The position numbers and the translations under genes were made by a program. 64,000 nucleotides of DNA from Providencia huaxiensis (lineage in GTDB: Bacteria > Pseudomonadota > Gammaproteobacteria > Enterobacterales > Enterobacteriaceae), in NCBI RefSeq assembly GCF_002843235.3, contig NZ_CP031123.2, forward strand, positions 1,488,001 through 1,552,000. Reading direction: 5' to 3'. Below are positions 1-9,526 of the stretch, piece after piece; positions within the stretch are counted from its first letter, which is position 1, and each line of letters starts with the position of its first letter. The notes below the pieces were generated by a model. It was not told the DNA's origin. It saw nothing but the letters and a program-made list of their open reading frames with translations, and searched no databases.

Positions 1-749
1 TTGGTGTTGAGTTATTCGAACGAAGGAACCGTGCTGTTTTTTTAACAGCGAACGGCCAAATATTGTTACAAACCACTAGTTCGATATTTGAACAGCTCAA
101 AGATGGTATTGAAAAGATAAAAAACAGCACATTTCCTGATGTTGTTAGCTTGTCTTGTGAACCAACAATTGCAATGAAATGGTTAATACCTCGACTTACG
201 CATTTTTATCAGCAATATCCTCATATTACAGTACATTTAGTCGCAGCTGGTGGTGTAATTGATTTCACAAAAACGAACGTTGATTTAGCATTGAGGCGTA
301 ATGATTTTAAATGGAATGACAATCTTTGCGCGGTAAAAGTGTGTTCAGAACGAATGGGAGTCGTGGTTCGGCCTGAACTTGATTTTAAGAAAAACGCTAG
401 TCATATAGCACTGCTATCAACCACATCTAGACCCAATGCATGGGAAACTTGGCAAAATATAAAAGAAATAGCGCTTCAAAATAGTAAAACTATTACATAC
501 GAGCACTTTTACTTGTGTATTCAAGCGGCCTTAGCTGGGCAAGGGGCGGCTCTCGCGTCATTTTTGATGGTTGCCGACGAAATACAATCGAAACAATTAG
601 CCGCGCCATATGGTTTTATTGAAGATAATTCAGCGTACTATTTATTGTCATCGAAACCTGTTGAGCAAGGTAGTGCAGCGGCTATTTTTACGCAGTGGCT
701 AATTGAACAGGTGAATATCAGTATTGAAACTCTGATAGATAAAAGATAA
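1..749 (+). CDS. LysR-family transcriptional regulator, 5' end outside the window
   Basis: The open frame runs into the left edge, so the start and most of the DNA-binding domain are missing. The first visible residues (GVELFERRNRAVFLTANGQ) are the end of a LysR winged helix-turn-helix, in the style of GcvA-type regulators. About 220 residues of substrate-binding domain follow, including a conserved WLIPRL stretch. An internal TTG at 63 could be mistaken for a start, but the frame is open and LysR-like upstream of it. The next gene, ddlA, follows on the same strand after about 130 bases. The regulator's target cannot be read from this window. Confidence 0.85.
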   Translation, partial: GVELFERRNRAVFLTANGQILLQTTSSIFEQLKDGIEKIKNSTFPDVVSLSCEPTIAMKWLIPRLTHFYQQYPHITVHLVAAGGVIDFTKTNVDLALRRNDFKWNDNLCAVKVCSERMGVVVRPELDFKKNASHIALLSTTSRPNAWETWQNIKEIALQNSKTITYEHFYLCIQAALAGQGAALASFLMVADEIQSKQLAAPYGFIEDNSAYYLLSSKPVEQGSAAAIFTQWLIEQVNISIETLIDKR

Positions 750-882
750 TTAGCTATCAAAAAAAGAAGGTTTGGTTATAAAGCCAGCGAGTCTTAATGA
801 AAAATAAATAATTTATGCCATAACCTTTTCTTTGCATGCTATATTTCTCGGCTAGGTCTAGTGTTTTATGTCGGAGCAAATA

Positions 883-1986
883 ATGAGCAAAATACGAGTC
901 GGTGTTATTTTTGGTGGTCGATCAACAGAACATGAAGTTTCACTACAGTCCGCTAAAAATATTATCAATGGGTTAGATCGCAATAAATTTGATGTATGCC
1001 TTTTGGGGATTAATAAAGAAGGGCAATGGCATGAATATAACGAATCTGATTATTTATTGCATGGTGATGATCCCTCTCGTATTGCGTTAAATACGCCTAA
1101 GCGAGCCATCGCACTTGTTCCAGGTAAAACGAGCGAGCAATTTATTTCATTAGAAGATGCCAAGCCATTGCCACAAATCGATGTTATTTTTCCTATTGTT
1201 CACGGTAACTTAGGCGAAGACGGCTCGCTACAAGGGTTATTGCGCATGGCGAATTTGCCGTTTGTAGGCCCAGGTGTTTTAGGCTCCTCTGCCTGCATGG
1301 ATAAAGACGTTACCAAAAGATTACTTAGAGACGCAGGCTTAAATATTGCTCCATTTATAACAGTGCTCAAAAATGAACGTGCAACAACTGAATATGAAGC
1401 GACCGTGGCGCAATTAGGCTTACCACTTTTTATTAAGCCAGCAAATCAAGGTTCATCTGTCGGGATCAGTAAAGTCAGCACTGAATCGGAATTTAACGCG
1501 GCGCTGGATTTTGCCTTCTTATTTGATATGAAAGTCCTTATTGAAAGCGCAGTAAAAGGGCGTGAAATTGAGTGCGCCGTATTGGGTAATGAAGAACCTC
1601 TTGCCAGCCCTTGTGGTGAAATCGTATTACACGACAGTTTCTATGCGTACCACACTAAATATATTGATGAAAATGGTGCTTCTGTCGTGGCTCCTGCACA
1701 ATTAGATGATGCCGTGAGTGATAAAATACGTGAGATTGCCTTATCTGCGTACCGCGCACTAAATTGCAGTGGAATGTCCCGTGTGGATGTTTTCTTAACG
1801 GAAAACAATGATGTAGTCATCAATGAAATCAACACATTGCCTGGCTTTACAAATATCAGTATGTATCCAAAATTGTGGCAGCAAGGTGGTATGACATACC
1901 CACAATTAATCAGCCGACTGATTGAGTTAGGAATTGAAAAATTCCAACAAACTGCGATGTTAAAAACGGCATGTGATGAGCTTTAA
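883..1986 (+). CDS. ddlA: D-alanine--D-alanine ligase A
   Basis: This cytoplasmic ATP-grasp ligase joins two D-alanines for the peptidoglycan precursor. The N-terminus (RVGVIFGGRSTEHEVSLQSA), the central KPANQGSSVGISKV nucleotide-binding stretch and the C-terminal metal site NEINTLPGFTNISMYPK match E. coli DdlA closely along the full length of about 367 residues. I chose the ATG at 883 because a GGAG lies six bases upstream (873-876). An in-frame ATG at 868 would add five residues but has no such site. A hairpin lies just after the stop. The gene appears intact. Confidence 0.96.
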   Translation: MSKIRVGVIFGGRSTEHEVSLQSAKNIINGLDRNKFDVCLLGINKEGQWHEYNESDYLLHGDDPSRIALNTPKRAIALVPGKTSEQFISLEDAKPLPQIDVIFPIVHGNLGEDGSLQGLLRMANLPFVGPGVLGSSACMDKDVTKRLLRDAGLNIAPFITVLKNERATTEYEATVAQLGLPLFIKPANQGSSVGISKVSTESEFNAALDFAFLFDMKVLIESAVKGREIECAVLGNEEPLASPCGEIVLHDSFYAYHTKYIDENGASVVAPAQLDDAVSDKIREIALSAYRALNCSGMSRVDVFLTENNDVVINEINTLPGFTNISMYPKLWQQGGMTYPQLISRLIELGIEKFQQTAMLKTACDEL

Positions 1987-2007
1987 TCGCTGAGTAAAAT
2001 ACTAACT

Positions 2008-2040
2008 ATCTCGGTGGTTTTTATGACTACCGAGATGTTT
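2008..2040. terminator. Bidirectional hairpin between convergent genes
   Basis: ATCTCGGTGGT (2008-2018) pairs with ACTACCGAGAT (2026-2036) with one G-T wobble and a seven-base loop, followed by GTTT. It sits between ddlA and the convergent P-loop gene, so it probably ends ddlA transcription. The T-tract is short. Confidence 0.55.
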
Positions 2041-2041
2041 C

Positions 2042-2590
2042 TTAACCCTGAACTTGAGCTTTCATCTGCTGTAAAAATAAATTTGTTTCTTTTGGAGAAG
2101 TGAGCCGGACAAACTGAATATGGCGTAAATTGAGGTTTGCCATATGACTTAGGTTTCTTTTCTTATTTGGATAGTAGGTCTTTAGCAGCCACAAAATTAT
2201 CGAATCGCGGCTGAAAAATGCATTTTTCCAACGTTCTTTATTGCCTGTATCTTCCCACAGCTCTTGCCCAGAACAAATGCGCGCTAATGTACGCGTAATA
2301 GACTGATAAAGGGTTCGAGGCAAGGAGTAATCCAACCAAACCACCATATCAACCTCTTTCCATTTAATGGGTTGAGTCCGTGTATAGTTTCCATCAAGGA
2401 CCCATCCAGATCCCGCGTTATCTAATGCAGCGGTGAGTTTCTGGCTAAGCTCATCATCCGAAGAACCTTGCCAATTTGCTAGCCAATATAAGCTATCTAA
2501 CTCAATAGGAGGGACATTTAACAACAAAGAAAGTTGCTGGCAAAGGGTACTTTTACCGCTGCCACTCGTGCCAATAATATTAATTTTCAT
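2042..2590 (-). CDS. P-loop NTPase, adenylate-kinase-like (FlaR/topology-modulation type)
   Basis: The 182-residue protein opens with a Walker A loop, GTSGSGKST, at residues 7-15. The layout follows small kinases of the AAA_17/'topology modulation protein' group: an early LDSLYW substrate-side motif, GWVLDGNY around residue 65, and a VVWLDYSL strand that fits Walker B. These proteins probably phosphorylate a small molecule, but no substrate is established and I do not assign one. It is a single gene, convergent with ddlA. Confidence 0.75.
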   Translation of the reverse strand: MKINIIGTSGSGKSTLCQQLSLLLNVPPIELDSLYWLANWQGSSDDELSQKLTAALDNAGSGWVLDGNYTRTQPIKWKEVDMVVWLDYSLPRTLYQSITRTLARICSGQELWEDTGNKERWKNAFFSRDSIILWLLKTYYPNKKRNLSHMANLNLRHIQFVRLTSPKETNLFLQQMKAQVQG

Positions 2591-2708
2591 ATGTAAACAT
2601 CAGACGGATTTTGTTATTAGGATTGATTTGGAATGGCTGAATCTGGAACCATTGCCTGAGCAATGATCCCAGATTAGATGCCTCTACAAGTAACTCAATT
2701 GTTGTAAA

Positions 2709-3482
2709 TTACTTGCACCAGACATAATTGATATAGCGGAATAGTGGCTCAAAACCGAATTTTTTATATAGGTCAAAACCTGCTTCAGACGCATCTAGGA
2801 AGCAGTGCTCTACGCCTTGCTGGCGGCAAAATGCAAGTGCGTAATCAATGAGTTGTGAAGCGTAGCCATTACCTTGGTAGCTTGGCTCAGTACCAATATC
2901 ATCAAAACGGGCTAACGTTCCTTCAATCGTCACAGTCATTGAGGTCGCAGGCTCGCCATTGACGAGTAACACAAGGTGAAACTGTGGAGCGCCTTGCTGT
3001 AGTGCATCTTCATGATAACGCACATATTCCTGAATAACCTGGTCGTGCTCTTCTGACAGATAAAATGCAGAAACCAGAGGCTTTGCCCACAAGGACAGAT
3101 CGTGATTCGCTAAGACGATATCGACTTGGTTATCAGGCAGTTCAACTTCATTTTGCTTAGCTAAGGTTAATGCCATCGCAGTAGTGACGCTGTCACGTTT
3201 ATACCCTAAAGATTCGGCCTCATTAACCACCTGCGGGAGCATCTCTTCGGGGATCACTAAGGTATGGTTTTTCTTCTGTGAAACAAACAGGTTGTGAGCC
3301 TGCATAAAGGCGTGACTGGTCGAGTCAGGCTGCAAATAAATGAAGTTAAACGCCGGCGAATTAAGGGGCGTTAAATAGCAAATTGTGTGTTGTGCAATCT
3401 GGATACTATGTTCACAAATAGATGTCCAAAACGTTTTTTCAATCGATTGATAATGTCTTAAATAGTACAACGGAATATTCAT
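2709..3482 (-). CDS. GNAT-family N-acetyltransferase, paralogue of the gene at 8744-9526
   Basis: The protein has 257 residues. The C-terminal 110 or so form a GNAT fold with the acetyl-CoA loop YQGNGYASQLI and the later CFLDASEAGFDLYKKFGFEPLFRY block. The N-terminal half is a domain shared with the paralogue encoded 5 kb away (FNFIYLQ here, FNYIYLH there). The start lies three bases after the stop of the upstream FAD-oxidoreductase gene, so the two are probably cotranscribed. That suggests an acetylation step in the same pathway, but no substrate can be named. Confidence 0.82.
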   Translation of the reverse strand: MNIPLYYLRHYQSIEKTFWTSICEHSIQIAQHTICYLTPLNSPAFNFIYLQPDSTSHAFMQAHNLFVSQKKNHTLVIPEEMLPQVVNEAESLGYKRDSVTTAMALTLAKQNEVELPDNQVDIVLANHDLSLWAKPLVSAFYLSEEHDQVIQEYVRYHEDALQQGAPQFHLVLLVNGEPATSMTVTIEGTLARFDDIGTEPSYQGNGYASQLIDYALAFCRQQGVEHCFLDASEAGFDLYKKFGFEPLFRYINYVWCK

Positions 3483-3485
3483 TTG

Positions 3486-4586
3486 TCAGTTACCTGATAC
3501 AAAACGAGTTAATCGATATGGGCCAAGGGCAGCTTGTTCTATTCCATGCAAGATTTCATCTTGAGCCAATTGGCATATCAAAGGCGCTAGCGTGATCGCA
3601 GCGTGCATACTGATAATATATAAACCTTCGAAATCAGCAACTTTTCCGACAATTGGCATCTCATCTTTAGGCATAGGTCGCATTCCTATGAAAGCGTTTT
3701 CAAGATTTAACGTATGACTACCTATAAATGAATTTTTAATCGTTGTAAGGGCGTTTTGTGCGATAGCCACCGCATTGTGCTCAGGTTTTTCACTAATATA
3801 GTCTTCAGCACAGAGTATTTTACCTGAACCTGCTGGCCGTAGCTCCATTTGTGGTGTCGAAATGATATGTTGAACCAATGTTTGCTCGGTGGAGCCATTG
3901 ATATGCACAATGATAGAGGGCGAGGCTATAACAGGTAATTCAACATGTAGCGATTGCATAAGTGCAGTCGCGTCTGTACCCGCAGTCACGATAACCTGTT
4001 CAGCCAAAAAAGTATCTGTTTGAGTCTTTACGCCAATGATGCGTCCACCTTCCTGCAAGATAGCTTGAACTTCCTGCTCAGGTAAGTAAATAAGGCCTTG
4101 TTCAATAGCAAAGGATAATAGCGTTTTTGTTGCATGAATGGGGTCAACACTACCTTCATCTGGGCAAAATGCAGCGAGTTCAGGTAAAACAGATAAGCAA
4201 GGTTCCATCTTGTGAACGGTTGACTTGTCCAATAATTCGACATTAAATCCACTCTGTTGGTGGTGGTAGACATATTCTGCAGTTGCTGAATCTGTTTCTT
4301 GCCAGCTGAGAGCACCTGTCCACTGGATATTTAACTTTCCATCAGTGTGTTCATCGAGTTCATGCCATGCAACAAGCGCCTGTTGGCGCAGTTGACTATA
4401 GGCATCAGGCCTTCCATATGACACATTCAACCAAGCGAAAGCGTGCTGTGTGACACCTTGGCCTGCGTGTGCTTTATCAAGCAAAATGACCTGCTTATCA
4501 GATTGTTTTGATAAATACCAAGCTAATGTTGTACCAACAAAACCAGCTCCAATAATAATAATATTTTTTTTATGAGTCGGGTCCAT
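3486..4586 (-). CDS. FAD-dependent amine/amino-acid oxidoreductase (DAO family)
   Basis: A dinucleotide-binding GAGFVGTTLAWYLS motif at residues 13-26 marks a D-amino-acid-oxidase/glycine-oxidase-like flavoprotein. It continues with VIVTAGTDAT in the middle and the C-terminal GMRPMPKDEMPIVGKV block that closes the FAD site. The length of 366 residues is usual for the family. It likely oxidises a secondary or primary amine in the cytoplasm. The GNAT gene follows three bases downstream, so the pair is probably an operon. The exact substrate is unknown. Confidence 0.85.
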   Translation of the reverse strand: MDPTHKKNIIIIGAGFVGTTLAWYLSKQSDKQVILLDKAHAGQGVTQHAFAWLNVSYGRPDAYSQLRQQALVAWHELDEHTDGKLNIQWTGALSWQETDSATAEYVYHHQQSGFNVELLDKSTVHKMEPCLSVLPELAAFCPDEGSVDPIHATKTLLSFAIEQGLIYLPEQEVQAILQEGGRIIGVKTQTDTFLAEQVIVTAGTDATALMQSLHVELPVIASPSIIVHINGSTEQTLVQHIISTPQMELRPAGSGKILCAEDYISEKPEHNAVAIAQNALTTIKNSFIGSHTLNLENAFIGMRPMPKDEMPIVGKVADFEGLYIISMHAAITLAPLICQLAQDEILHGIEQAALGPYRLTRFVSGN

Positions 4587-4775
4587 TAAGCCTCAGTGTT
4601 TACAACGAAATCGATAGCAGGAAAATTAGAAAGGATTTTAATAGTTTAATGAATAATTATATAGATGAAACCTATAAATAAAGCACGATTACACCCATTT
4701 TTATCAGATACGAACAATTGATGACAGAAAACGGAGAATAGGGCTACAACCTAGTAGCCCAATGAGACTAAAAAA

Positions 4776-5936
4776 TTAAACACGGATAAAACGAGTCACA
4801 AAAGCAATAATAACTAATAGTGCAGAGATTAATAATAATGCAGTCGCCAACGATAGTTGGAAGGCAACAAAACCAATAGCAGCTGGTCCCGCCAAAATAC
4901 CTAAATAGCCTAAAGTAGAAATTGCGGGTACGGCAAGAGCCTCTGGCATCGTTTTTTGCTTCCCTACAGCAGAAAACATCACTGGTACTATATTAGATGA
5001 ACCCGCACCGACTAATGCAAAACCCATGATGGCCAATATGAGATGAGGAGATAAAACAGCAATAACAAAACCGAGGCAAGCAAGTAAAGCACCTAAAAAT
5101 ACGACACGTGCGGAACCGACTCGCATAACAATTTTGTCGCCCAGTAATCGGCCAATAGTCATGGTTGTAGCAAAAGCAGCAAACCCTAAACCGCCTAAAG
5201 TCTCTTTTAATCCATGGTGTTCAATTAAGAATACAGCGCCCCAGTCAAGTACTGCGCCTTCAGCAAGAAAAACGGCAAAACAGACGATGCCAATCACCAA
5301 AACAACGCCTTTTGGGATAGCGATAAGCGGGCCAGTTGGGGCATTAGCGTAAGGGATTAAACCGTTATAGCAAATAGCTAACAAAACCACTGCAACAACT
5401 GAAATGATGATTGATGACATTGTTGCGGAAGCACCAAGTAGCAAAACTAAACTCATGGTACCTGCACCCGCGATGCCACCGACACTATAAAAACCATGAA
5501 AACCAGACATGATTGGTTTATCAGATGATTTTTCAACAATCACTGCTTGAATATTCATCGCGCAATCCGTTAAACCAATGAAAATCCCAAATAATAATAA
5601 GGCAATAATGATAAAGTTAACTTGCGATAAAGAGGATAAAACGGGGAATAACAAACTAAAGGCGATGGTGGAAAAAACCATTAAGCGGCGGCAGCCAAAC
5701 TTGGCAGCTAATGCTCCAGTCACTGGCATCGCAATAAGTGCTCCTCCACCAAAACATAATAGCAGCATGCCAAGGGTAGCATCATTTGCTCCTGTGTTAA
5801 GTTTGACATAAGGAACAATGGCTGCCCAAGCCGCGGTAACAAAACCAGCAATAAAAAAAATAATTCGAGTAGAAATTTGCTCCCTTTTAGCGGGTATTAA
5901 AGATATATGGCTATTAACTTGTTGAGTAGATTGCAT
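4776..5936 (-). CDS. MFS transporter, YbjJ-like
   Basis: The 386-residue membrane protein has about twelve hydrophobic segments. It shows GFVTAAWAAIVPYVK in the first helix and GALAAKFGCRRLMVF in the first cytoplasmic loop, both typical of the MFS and close to E. coli YbjJ. It lies 26 bases after the stop of the inositol-monophosphatase-family gene and shares its strand, so the two probably form an operon. The divergent DeoR-type regulator suggests a sugar or sugar-phosphate-related substrate. That last step is inference. Confidence 0.82.
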   Translation of the reverse strand: MQSTQQVNSHISLIPAKREQISTRIIFFIAGFVTAAWAAIVPYVKLNTGANDATLGMLLLCFGGGALIAMPVTGALAAKFGCRRLMVFSTIAFSLLFPVLSSLSQVNFIIIALLLFGIFIGLTDCAMNIQAVIVEKSSDKPIMSGFHGFYSVGGIAGAGTMSLVLLLGASATMSSIIISVVAVVLLAICYNGLIPYANAPTGPLIAIPKGVVLVIGIVCFAVFLAEGAVLDWGAVFLIEHHGLKETLGGLGFAAFATTMTIGRLLGDKIVMRVGSARVVFLGALLACLGFVIAVLSPHLILAIMGFALVGAGSSNIVPVMFSAVGKQKTMPEALAVPAISTLGYLGILAGPAAIGFVAFQLSLATALLLISALLVIIAFVTRFIRV

Positions 5937-5962
5937 TTTATAGTACTTCTTAAAAAATAAAA

Positions 5963-6763
5963 TTAACTACCTGTATTTAAGATAGTCAGAATTTGTTCAT
6001 GAAGATATGGGCAGCCCGTTGCAACAACGGCACCGCCAGCTTCGGCTCGGTTGCCATCCAATGTAGTCACTATGCCACCCGCACGTTCTATAATAGGGAT
6101 TAATGGAACAATATCATAAGGTTCCAGTGCGAATTCGACACAAATATCGATTCTACCCGCTGCTAACATTGCCATTGCATAGCATTCTCCTCCATAGCGA
6201 GTCATAAGTACCTGTTTCTCCAGCGTCATAAAATGAATGTCTGGGCGTGCTGCAATAGGTTCTGGTGATGTGGTATGCAAAATGGCTTGTTCGAGTTTGA
6301 CTTGCTTGCGAGTAGATAAGCGATATTGCCCGTGAGAGCTACTGGTCCAGCTCCCGTGTTGATCAGCCCAAAAACGTTCGCCAATATAGGGTTGGCTCAT
6401 CATCCCCATAACCGCTTTGCCATGTTCAGTTAGGCCTATCAGGTTTGCCCATAAAGGAAGACCACAAAGGAAAGGGCGGGTTCCATCAATGGGGTCAAGC
6501 ACCCATTGAATGGGACCAGTACCCGTTATTCCATACTCTTCACCCATGATAGAATGCGTTGGGTAATGTTTGGATATCAGTTCTCGCATGGCTTTTTCTG
6601 CTAGCTTATCTGCTTGAGTGACTGGGTCGAAGCGATAGTTCACTTTGGGTTTGTTTGCAATAACGCTGAGTTCATGTGTTCGATAGTATTCAAGGGAAAT
6701 TTTACCGGCAGTATTTGCAAGCTCATGTAAGAAAAAGCTATCTGGTAACGGAGAGTGCGCCAT
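5963..6763 (-). CDS. Inositol-monophosphatase-family phosphatase (HisN-like)
   Basis: The family's metal-binding motifs are all present: GEEYG near residue 75, DPIDGTRPF near residue 91, and the C-terminal EPYDIVPLIPIIERAGG. The DPIDGT block followed by FLCGLPLW resembles the histidinol-phosphatase (HisN) branch. Enterobacteria normally use HisB for that step, so the real substrate may be another phosphorylated polyol or sugar. The MFS gene follows 26 bases downstream and a DeoR-type regulator starts divergently 89 bases upstream. Together they look like a small transport-plus-dephosphorylation unit. Confidence 0.85.
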   Translation of the reverse strand: MAHSPLPDSFFLHELANTAGKISLEYYRTHELSVIANKPKVNYRFDPVTQADKLAEKAMRELISKHYPTHSIMGEEYGITGTGPIQWVLDPIDGTRPFLCGLPLWANLIGLTEHGKAVMGMMSQPYIGERFWADQHGSWTSSSHGQYRLSTRKQVKLEQAILHTTSPEPIAARPDIHFMTLEKQVLMTRYGGECYAMAMLAAGRIDICVEFALEPYDIVPLIPIIERAGGIVTTLDGNRAEAGGAVVATGCPYLHEQILTILNTGS

Positions 6764-6811
6764 TTAGTTGTCCTCGAGTGCTTGAACAAGATAGTGTTTG
6801 ACATCTTTTCT

Positions 6812-6865
6812 TGCTCGATTATGATTGATAAAAATAGTCAATGAGGAATTCCATGCTCGATTATG
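6812..6865. promoter_or_regulatory. Twelve-base direct repeat spaced 42 bp in a divergent promoter region
   Basis: TGCTCGATTATG occurs at 6812-6823 and again at 6854-6865. The start-to-start distance of 42 bp is about four helical turns. The first copy lies between the phosphatase and DeoR-type genes and the second overlaps the beginning of the regulator's coding region. DeoR-family repressors often bind repeated sites in their own promoters, so these are candidate operators. That role is inferred. Confidence 0.4.
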
Positions 6866-7623
6866 TCGCTTTTCCAGAACAAAGGCAAAATAAAATTCGC
6901 CAGCTACTACAAGATGAAGGGCGAGTGGTTTGCACGACATTAGCCCGTAAAATGCAAGTTTCAGAGCATACCATTCGTAGGGATTTAAATGAGCTAGCAC
7001 AAGAAGGCGCTTGCCGACGAGTCCATGGTGGAGCGGTTAGTATGCTTGAAGAAAAGGGCACATTCGAGCAGAGAACGGCACAAAACCAAGATGAAAAGAT
7101 CAAAATAGCGAAGGCTTGCAATAAACTAGTCAAACAAAATACCTGTATTTTTATTGATTCAGGTTCAACTAACTTAGAAATCGCTCGTTATTTACCTTCA
7201 GAACTATCGTTAACGGTTGTGACTCACTCTCCATCAATAGCATTGGAATTAATGAAAAAACCACTATATGAAGTGATTTTAATTGGTGGGAAATTAAACC
7301 GCCAAGTTGGCGCGAGCATTGATATTTCTGCAGTAAATCAAATAAACCAAATTCATTTTGACCAATGCTTTATTGGTGGCTGTGCTTTAGATCCACAAAT
7401 GGGGGTCTCGATATTCGATTATGAAGAATCTAAATTTAAGAAAATCCTTTTTGAGCGCAGTAATCAAGTTATCATGGGAGTGACCGCGGACAAGTTACCC
7501 GGGGTCGCGAGGTATAAGATTGCCAATTGTGATCAAATTTCAATCTTAGTTATGACAACAGAATTGAATAAACAAACGGCTGACTTGTTTACTAATATGG
7601 CAATAAAGATCGCACAAGCATAG
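6853..7623 (+). CDS. DeoR-family transcriptional regulator
   Basis: The N-terminal winged helix-turn-helix is clear (LARKMQVSEHTIRRDLNELAQEG, then RVHGGAV). The C-terminal sensor domain carries IFIDSGSTNLEIARYL and the GGKLN stretch seen in DeoR repressors that sense phosphorylated sugars. I chose the ATG at 6853 because AGGA (6844-6847) lies five bases upstream. An in-frame ATG at 6841 is possible. It is divergent from the phosphatase/MFS pair and probably regulates it. Confidence 0.88.
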   Translation: MLDYVAFPEQRQNKIRQLLQDEGRVVCTTLARKMQVSEHTIRRDLNELAQEGACRRVHGGAVSMLEEKGTFEQRTAQNQDEKIKIAKACNKLVKQNTCIFIDSGSTNLEIARYLPSELSLTVVTHSPSIALELMKKPLYEVILIGGKLNRQVGASIDISAVNQINQIHFDQCFIGGCALDPQMGVSIFDYEESKFKKILFERSNQVIMGVTADKLPGVARYKIANCDQISILVMTTELNKQTADLFTNMAIKIAQA

Positions 7624-7733
7624 GCCATTATATCTAACGTTTATCTTATATCGTGAGGGCATTTTAGGTGCTATTTGTTATAAAGAACTCAATATAATAT
7701 CGTCGAAAGACCCTTACAAAACATGATGAGTGT

Positions 7734-8657
7734 ATGATGAAATTAAAAATTGCTGCTTTGTTATTTTCGACTTATTCGTTAAGTATATTTGCTCAGGATT
7801 TACCTGTGAGTATGCAAACTCTTCACTTAGCAGGCGAAGAAATAAACTATTACTTAATCCAAAAGCAAGCAGAAAAATCAAAGGATTTATTAGTTTTATT
7901 ACAAGGCTCAGATTGTAAAAGCGTCATTAATAACCCAAACATGCTGAAAAATTTCGGTGTTGTATTTCCTGATAATGACATTTTATTAGTTGAAAAAACA
8001 GGGCTAAACAGTCAGGTGGGGACTAATGATGAAGAAGCTTCGGAAGAAGAATGTCCTGTTGACTATATGTCAAAAGACTCGCCATTAGAACGTGCCAATA
8101 ATTATATAGCGGTATTAAAACAATTGAAAAATGATTACCAACACATCGTGCTATTAGGCGGAAGTGAAGGTGCGTTGGTGACTAATTTAATTGTTGCTCA
8201 AGAAAACTTTATTACCGCATCCGTTGCATTGAATGTTGGTGGTCAATATTTTATCAATGACGTATTGTACAGTATTGAAAATAATACACCTAAAGAAGAG
8301 GTTGCAAACTCAAAAGAAGGTTTTAAACAATTTGCAGAAGCGGTAAAACAAAAGCAATTAAATAACGACCAATTTGTCAGTGGACATGGTTCAAAATGGT
8401 GGTATGAGATGCTTACCATTGATAATTCAAAACTTATCCAGTCAGTCAAAACTCCACATTTAGTGATACAAACAATGGCGGATACCAATGTGGATGCTCA
8501 TGGTACAGATAATATGATGCAACAAATCCGTAATCCCCATGTTAGTTATCGAGCATATCAAGATTTAGACCATTTTTTCAAAGATAAAAATGGGCAATTG
8601 CAGACAGAACAAATTGTGACAGATATTCAACATTGGTACCAAACGGTGACAAAATAA
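7734..8657 (+). CDS. Exported alpha/beta-hydrolase-fold protein
   Basis: The first 20 residues form a Sec signal peptide: a basic start, a hydrophobic core and a likely cut after SIFA. The mature part has a strand followed by a LLGGSEGALV nucleophile elbow (G-x-S-x-G, Ser near residue 146). A late VIQTMADTNVD acid strand and a final DLDHFF histidine complete a plausible Ser-Asp-His triad. It should act in the periplasm on an ester or amide. Two adjacent ATG codons (7734, 7737) are equally possible starts. No partner is encoded alongside. Confidence 0.75.
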   Translation: MMKLKIAALLFSTYSLSIFAQDLPVSMQTLHLAGEEINYYLIQKQAEKSKDLLVLLQGSDCKSVINNPNMLKNFGVVFPDNDILLVEKTGLNSQVGTNDEEASEEECPVDYMSKDSPLERANNYIAVLKQLKNDYQHIVLLGGSEGALVTNLIVAQENFITASVALNVGGQYFINDVLYSIENNTPKEEVANSKEGFKQFAEAVKQKQLNNDQFVSGHGSKWWYEMLTIDNSKLIQSVKTPHLVIQTMADTNVDAHGTDNMMQQIRNPHVSYRAYQDLDHFFKDKNGQLQTEQIVTDIQHWYQTVTK

Positions 8658-8743
8658 AGTGGATATATTAGTGGGATTACTCCCATTATTATGTCACCCC
8701 CGTACAATTAGGCACCTCGGTTATTAAGATGCATTTAATAAAA

Positions 8744-9526
8744 TCACTCTGCAATGTAGCTGTAGTAATTAAATATAGGTTCAAAACCCAGCTTTTTGTA
8801 GATAGATAATCCATCGCTGGATGATTCTAATACACACTGTTTAACCCCTTGCTGATGGCAAAGGTATAGCGCATGTTTAATAAGTAAAGTCGCTAACCCT
8901 TTACCTTGGTATTGAATATCAGTACCAATATCATCAAGTCGAGCTGTTTGATTATTAAATGTCATAGTTAAGGTTGAGACTGGTTGCTGATCTGCAAATA
9001 AGACTAAATGCACCATATTAGTTTGTTTATCAAGCGCTCTCTGGTGATAACGAATATACTCGTCGGTAACAGTTGAGTCACTTTCATCTGTATCAGAATC
9101 GACAGGGAATGCTGTAATTAAAGGCTGAGCCCAATCTTTCAGTTGATCATTGCTCAGTGCTACCTGAAAACCAGAATTAAGCTGTGGTGGTGAATTGTAT
9201 TGTGATAAAGCCTCTTGCGGCAAAATCATTGCGGTTGATTCACCATCTGCGATTAATCCACGTGTCGCTATTTCCGTCTCAAATGCTGAAAGTACCTGTT
9301 CATGAACAACCAATACATAAGGTTTAGCTTGCTGTTTGAATAACGCTTCGGCCTTTTCGTAATCTGAAATGAGAGCGCCTTGGTGGAGATAAATATAATT
9401 AAATATAGGTAATGGCAGCTCAGAAAAATAAGCACTAGTTTGGTTGCTGATTTTCACCGCATTTGCACATATTGCAGCCCAAAAATAGTGTTCTTGTTGA
9501 TAGAACAAATTTTCATTGTTATTCAT
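8744..9526 (-). CDS. GNAT-family N-acetyltransferase, paralogue of the gene at 2709-3482
   Basis: The 260-residue protein has the same two-part layout as its paralogue: a shared N-terminal half with FNYIYLH, then a C-terminal GNAT domain with the acetyl-CoA loop YQGKGLATLLIKHAL and the YKKLGFEPIFNY block. Unlike the paralogue it stands alone, not behind an oxidoreductase gene. It may be a duplicated copy that has moved away from the original operon. The substrate is unknown. Confidence 0.82.
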   Translation of the reverse strand: MNNNENLFYQQEHYFWAAICANAVKISNQTSAYFSELPLPIFNYIYLHQGALISDYEKAEALFKQQAKPYVLVVHEQVLSAFETEIATRGLIADGESTAMILPQEALSQYNSPPQLNSGFQVALSNDQLKDWAQPLITAFPVDSDTDESDSTVTDEYIRYHQRALDKQTNMVHLVLFADQQPVSTLTMTFNNQTARLDDIGTDIQYQGKGLATLLIKHALYLCHQQGVKQCVLESSSDGLSIYKKLGFEPIFNYYSYIAE

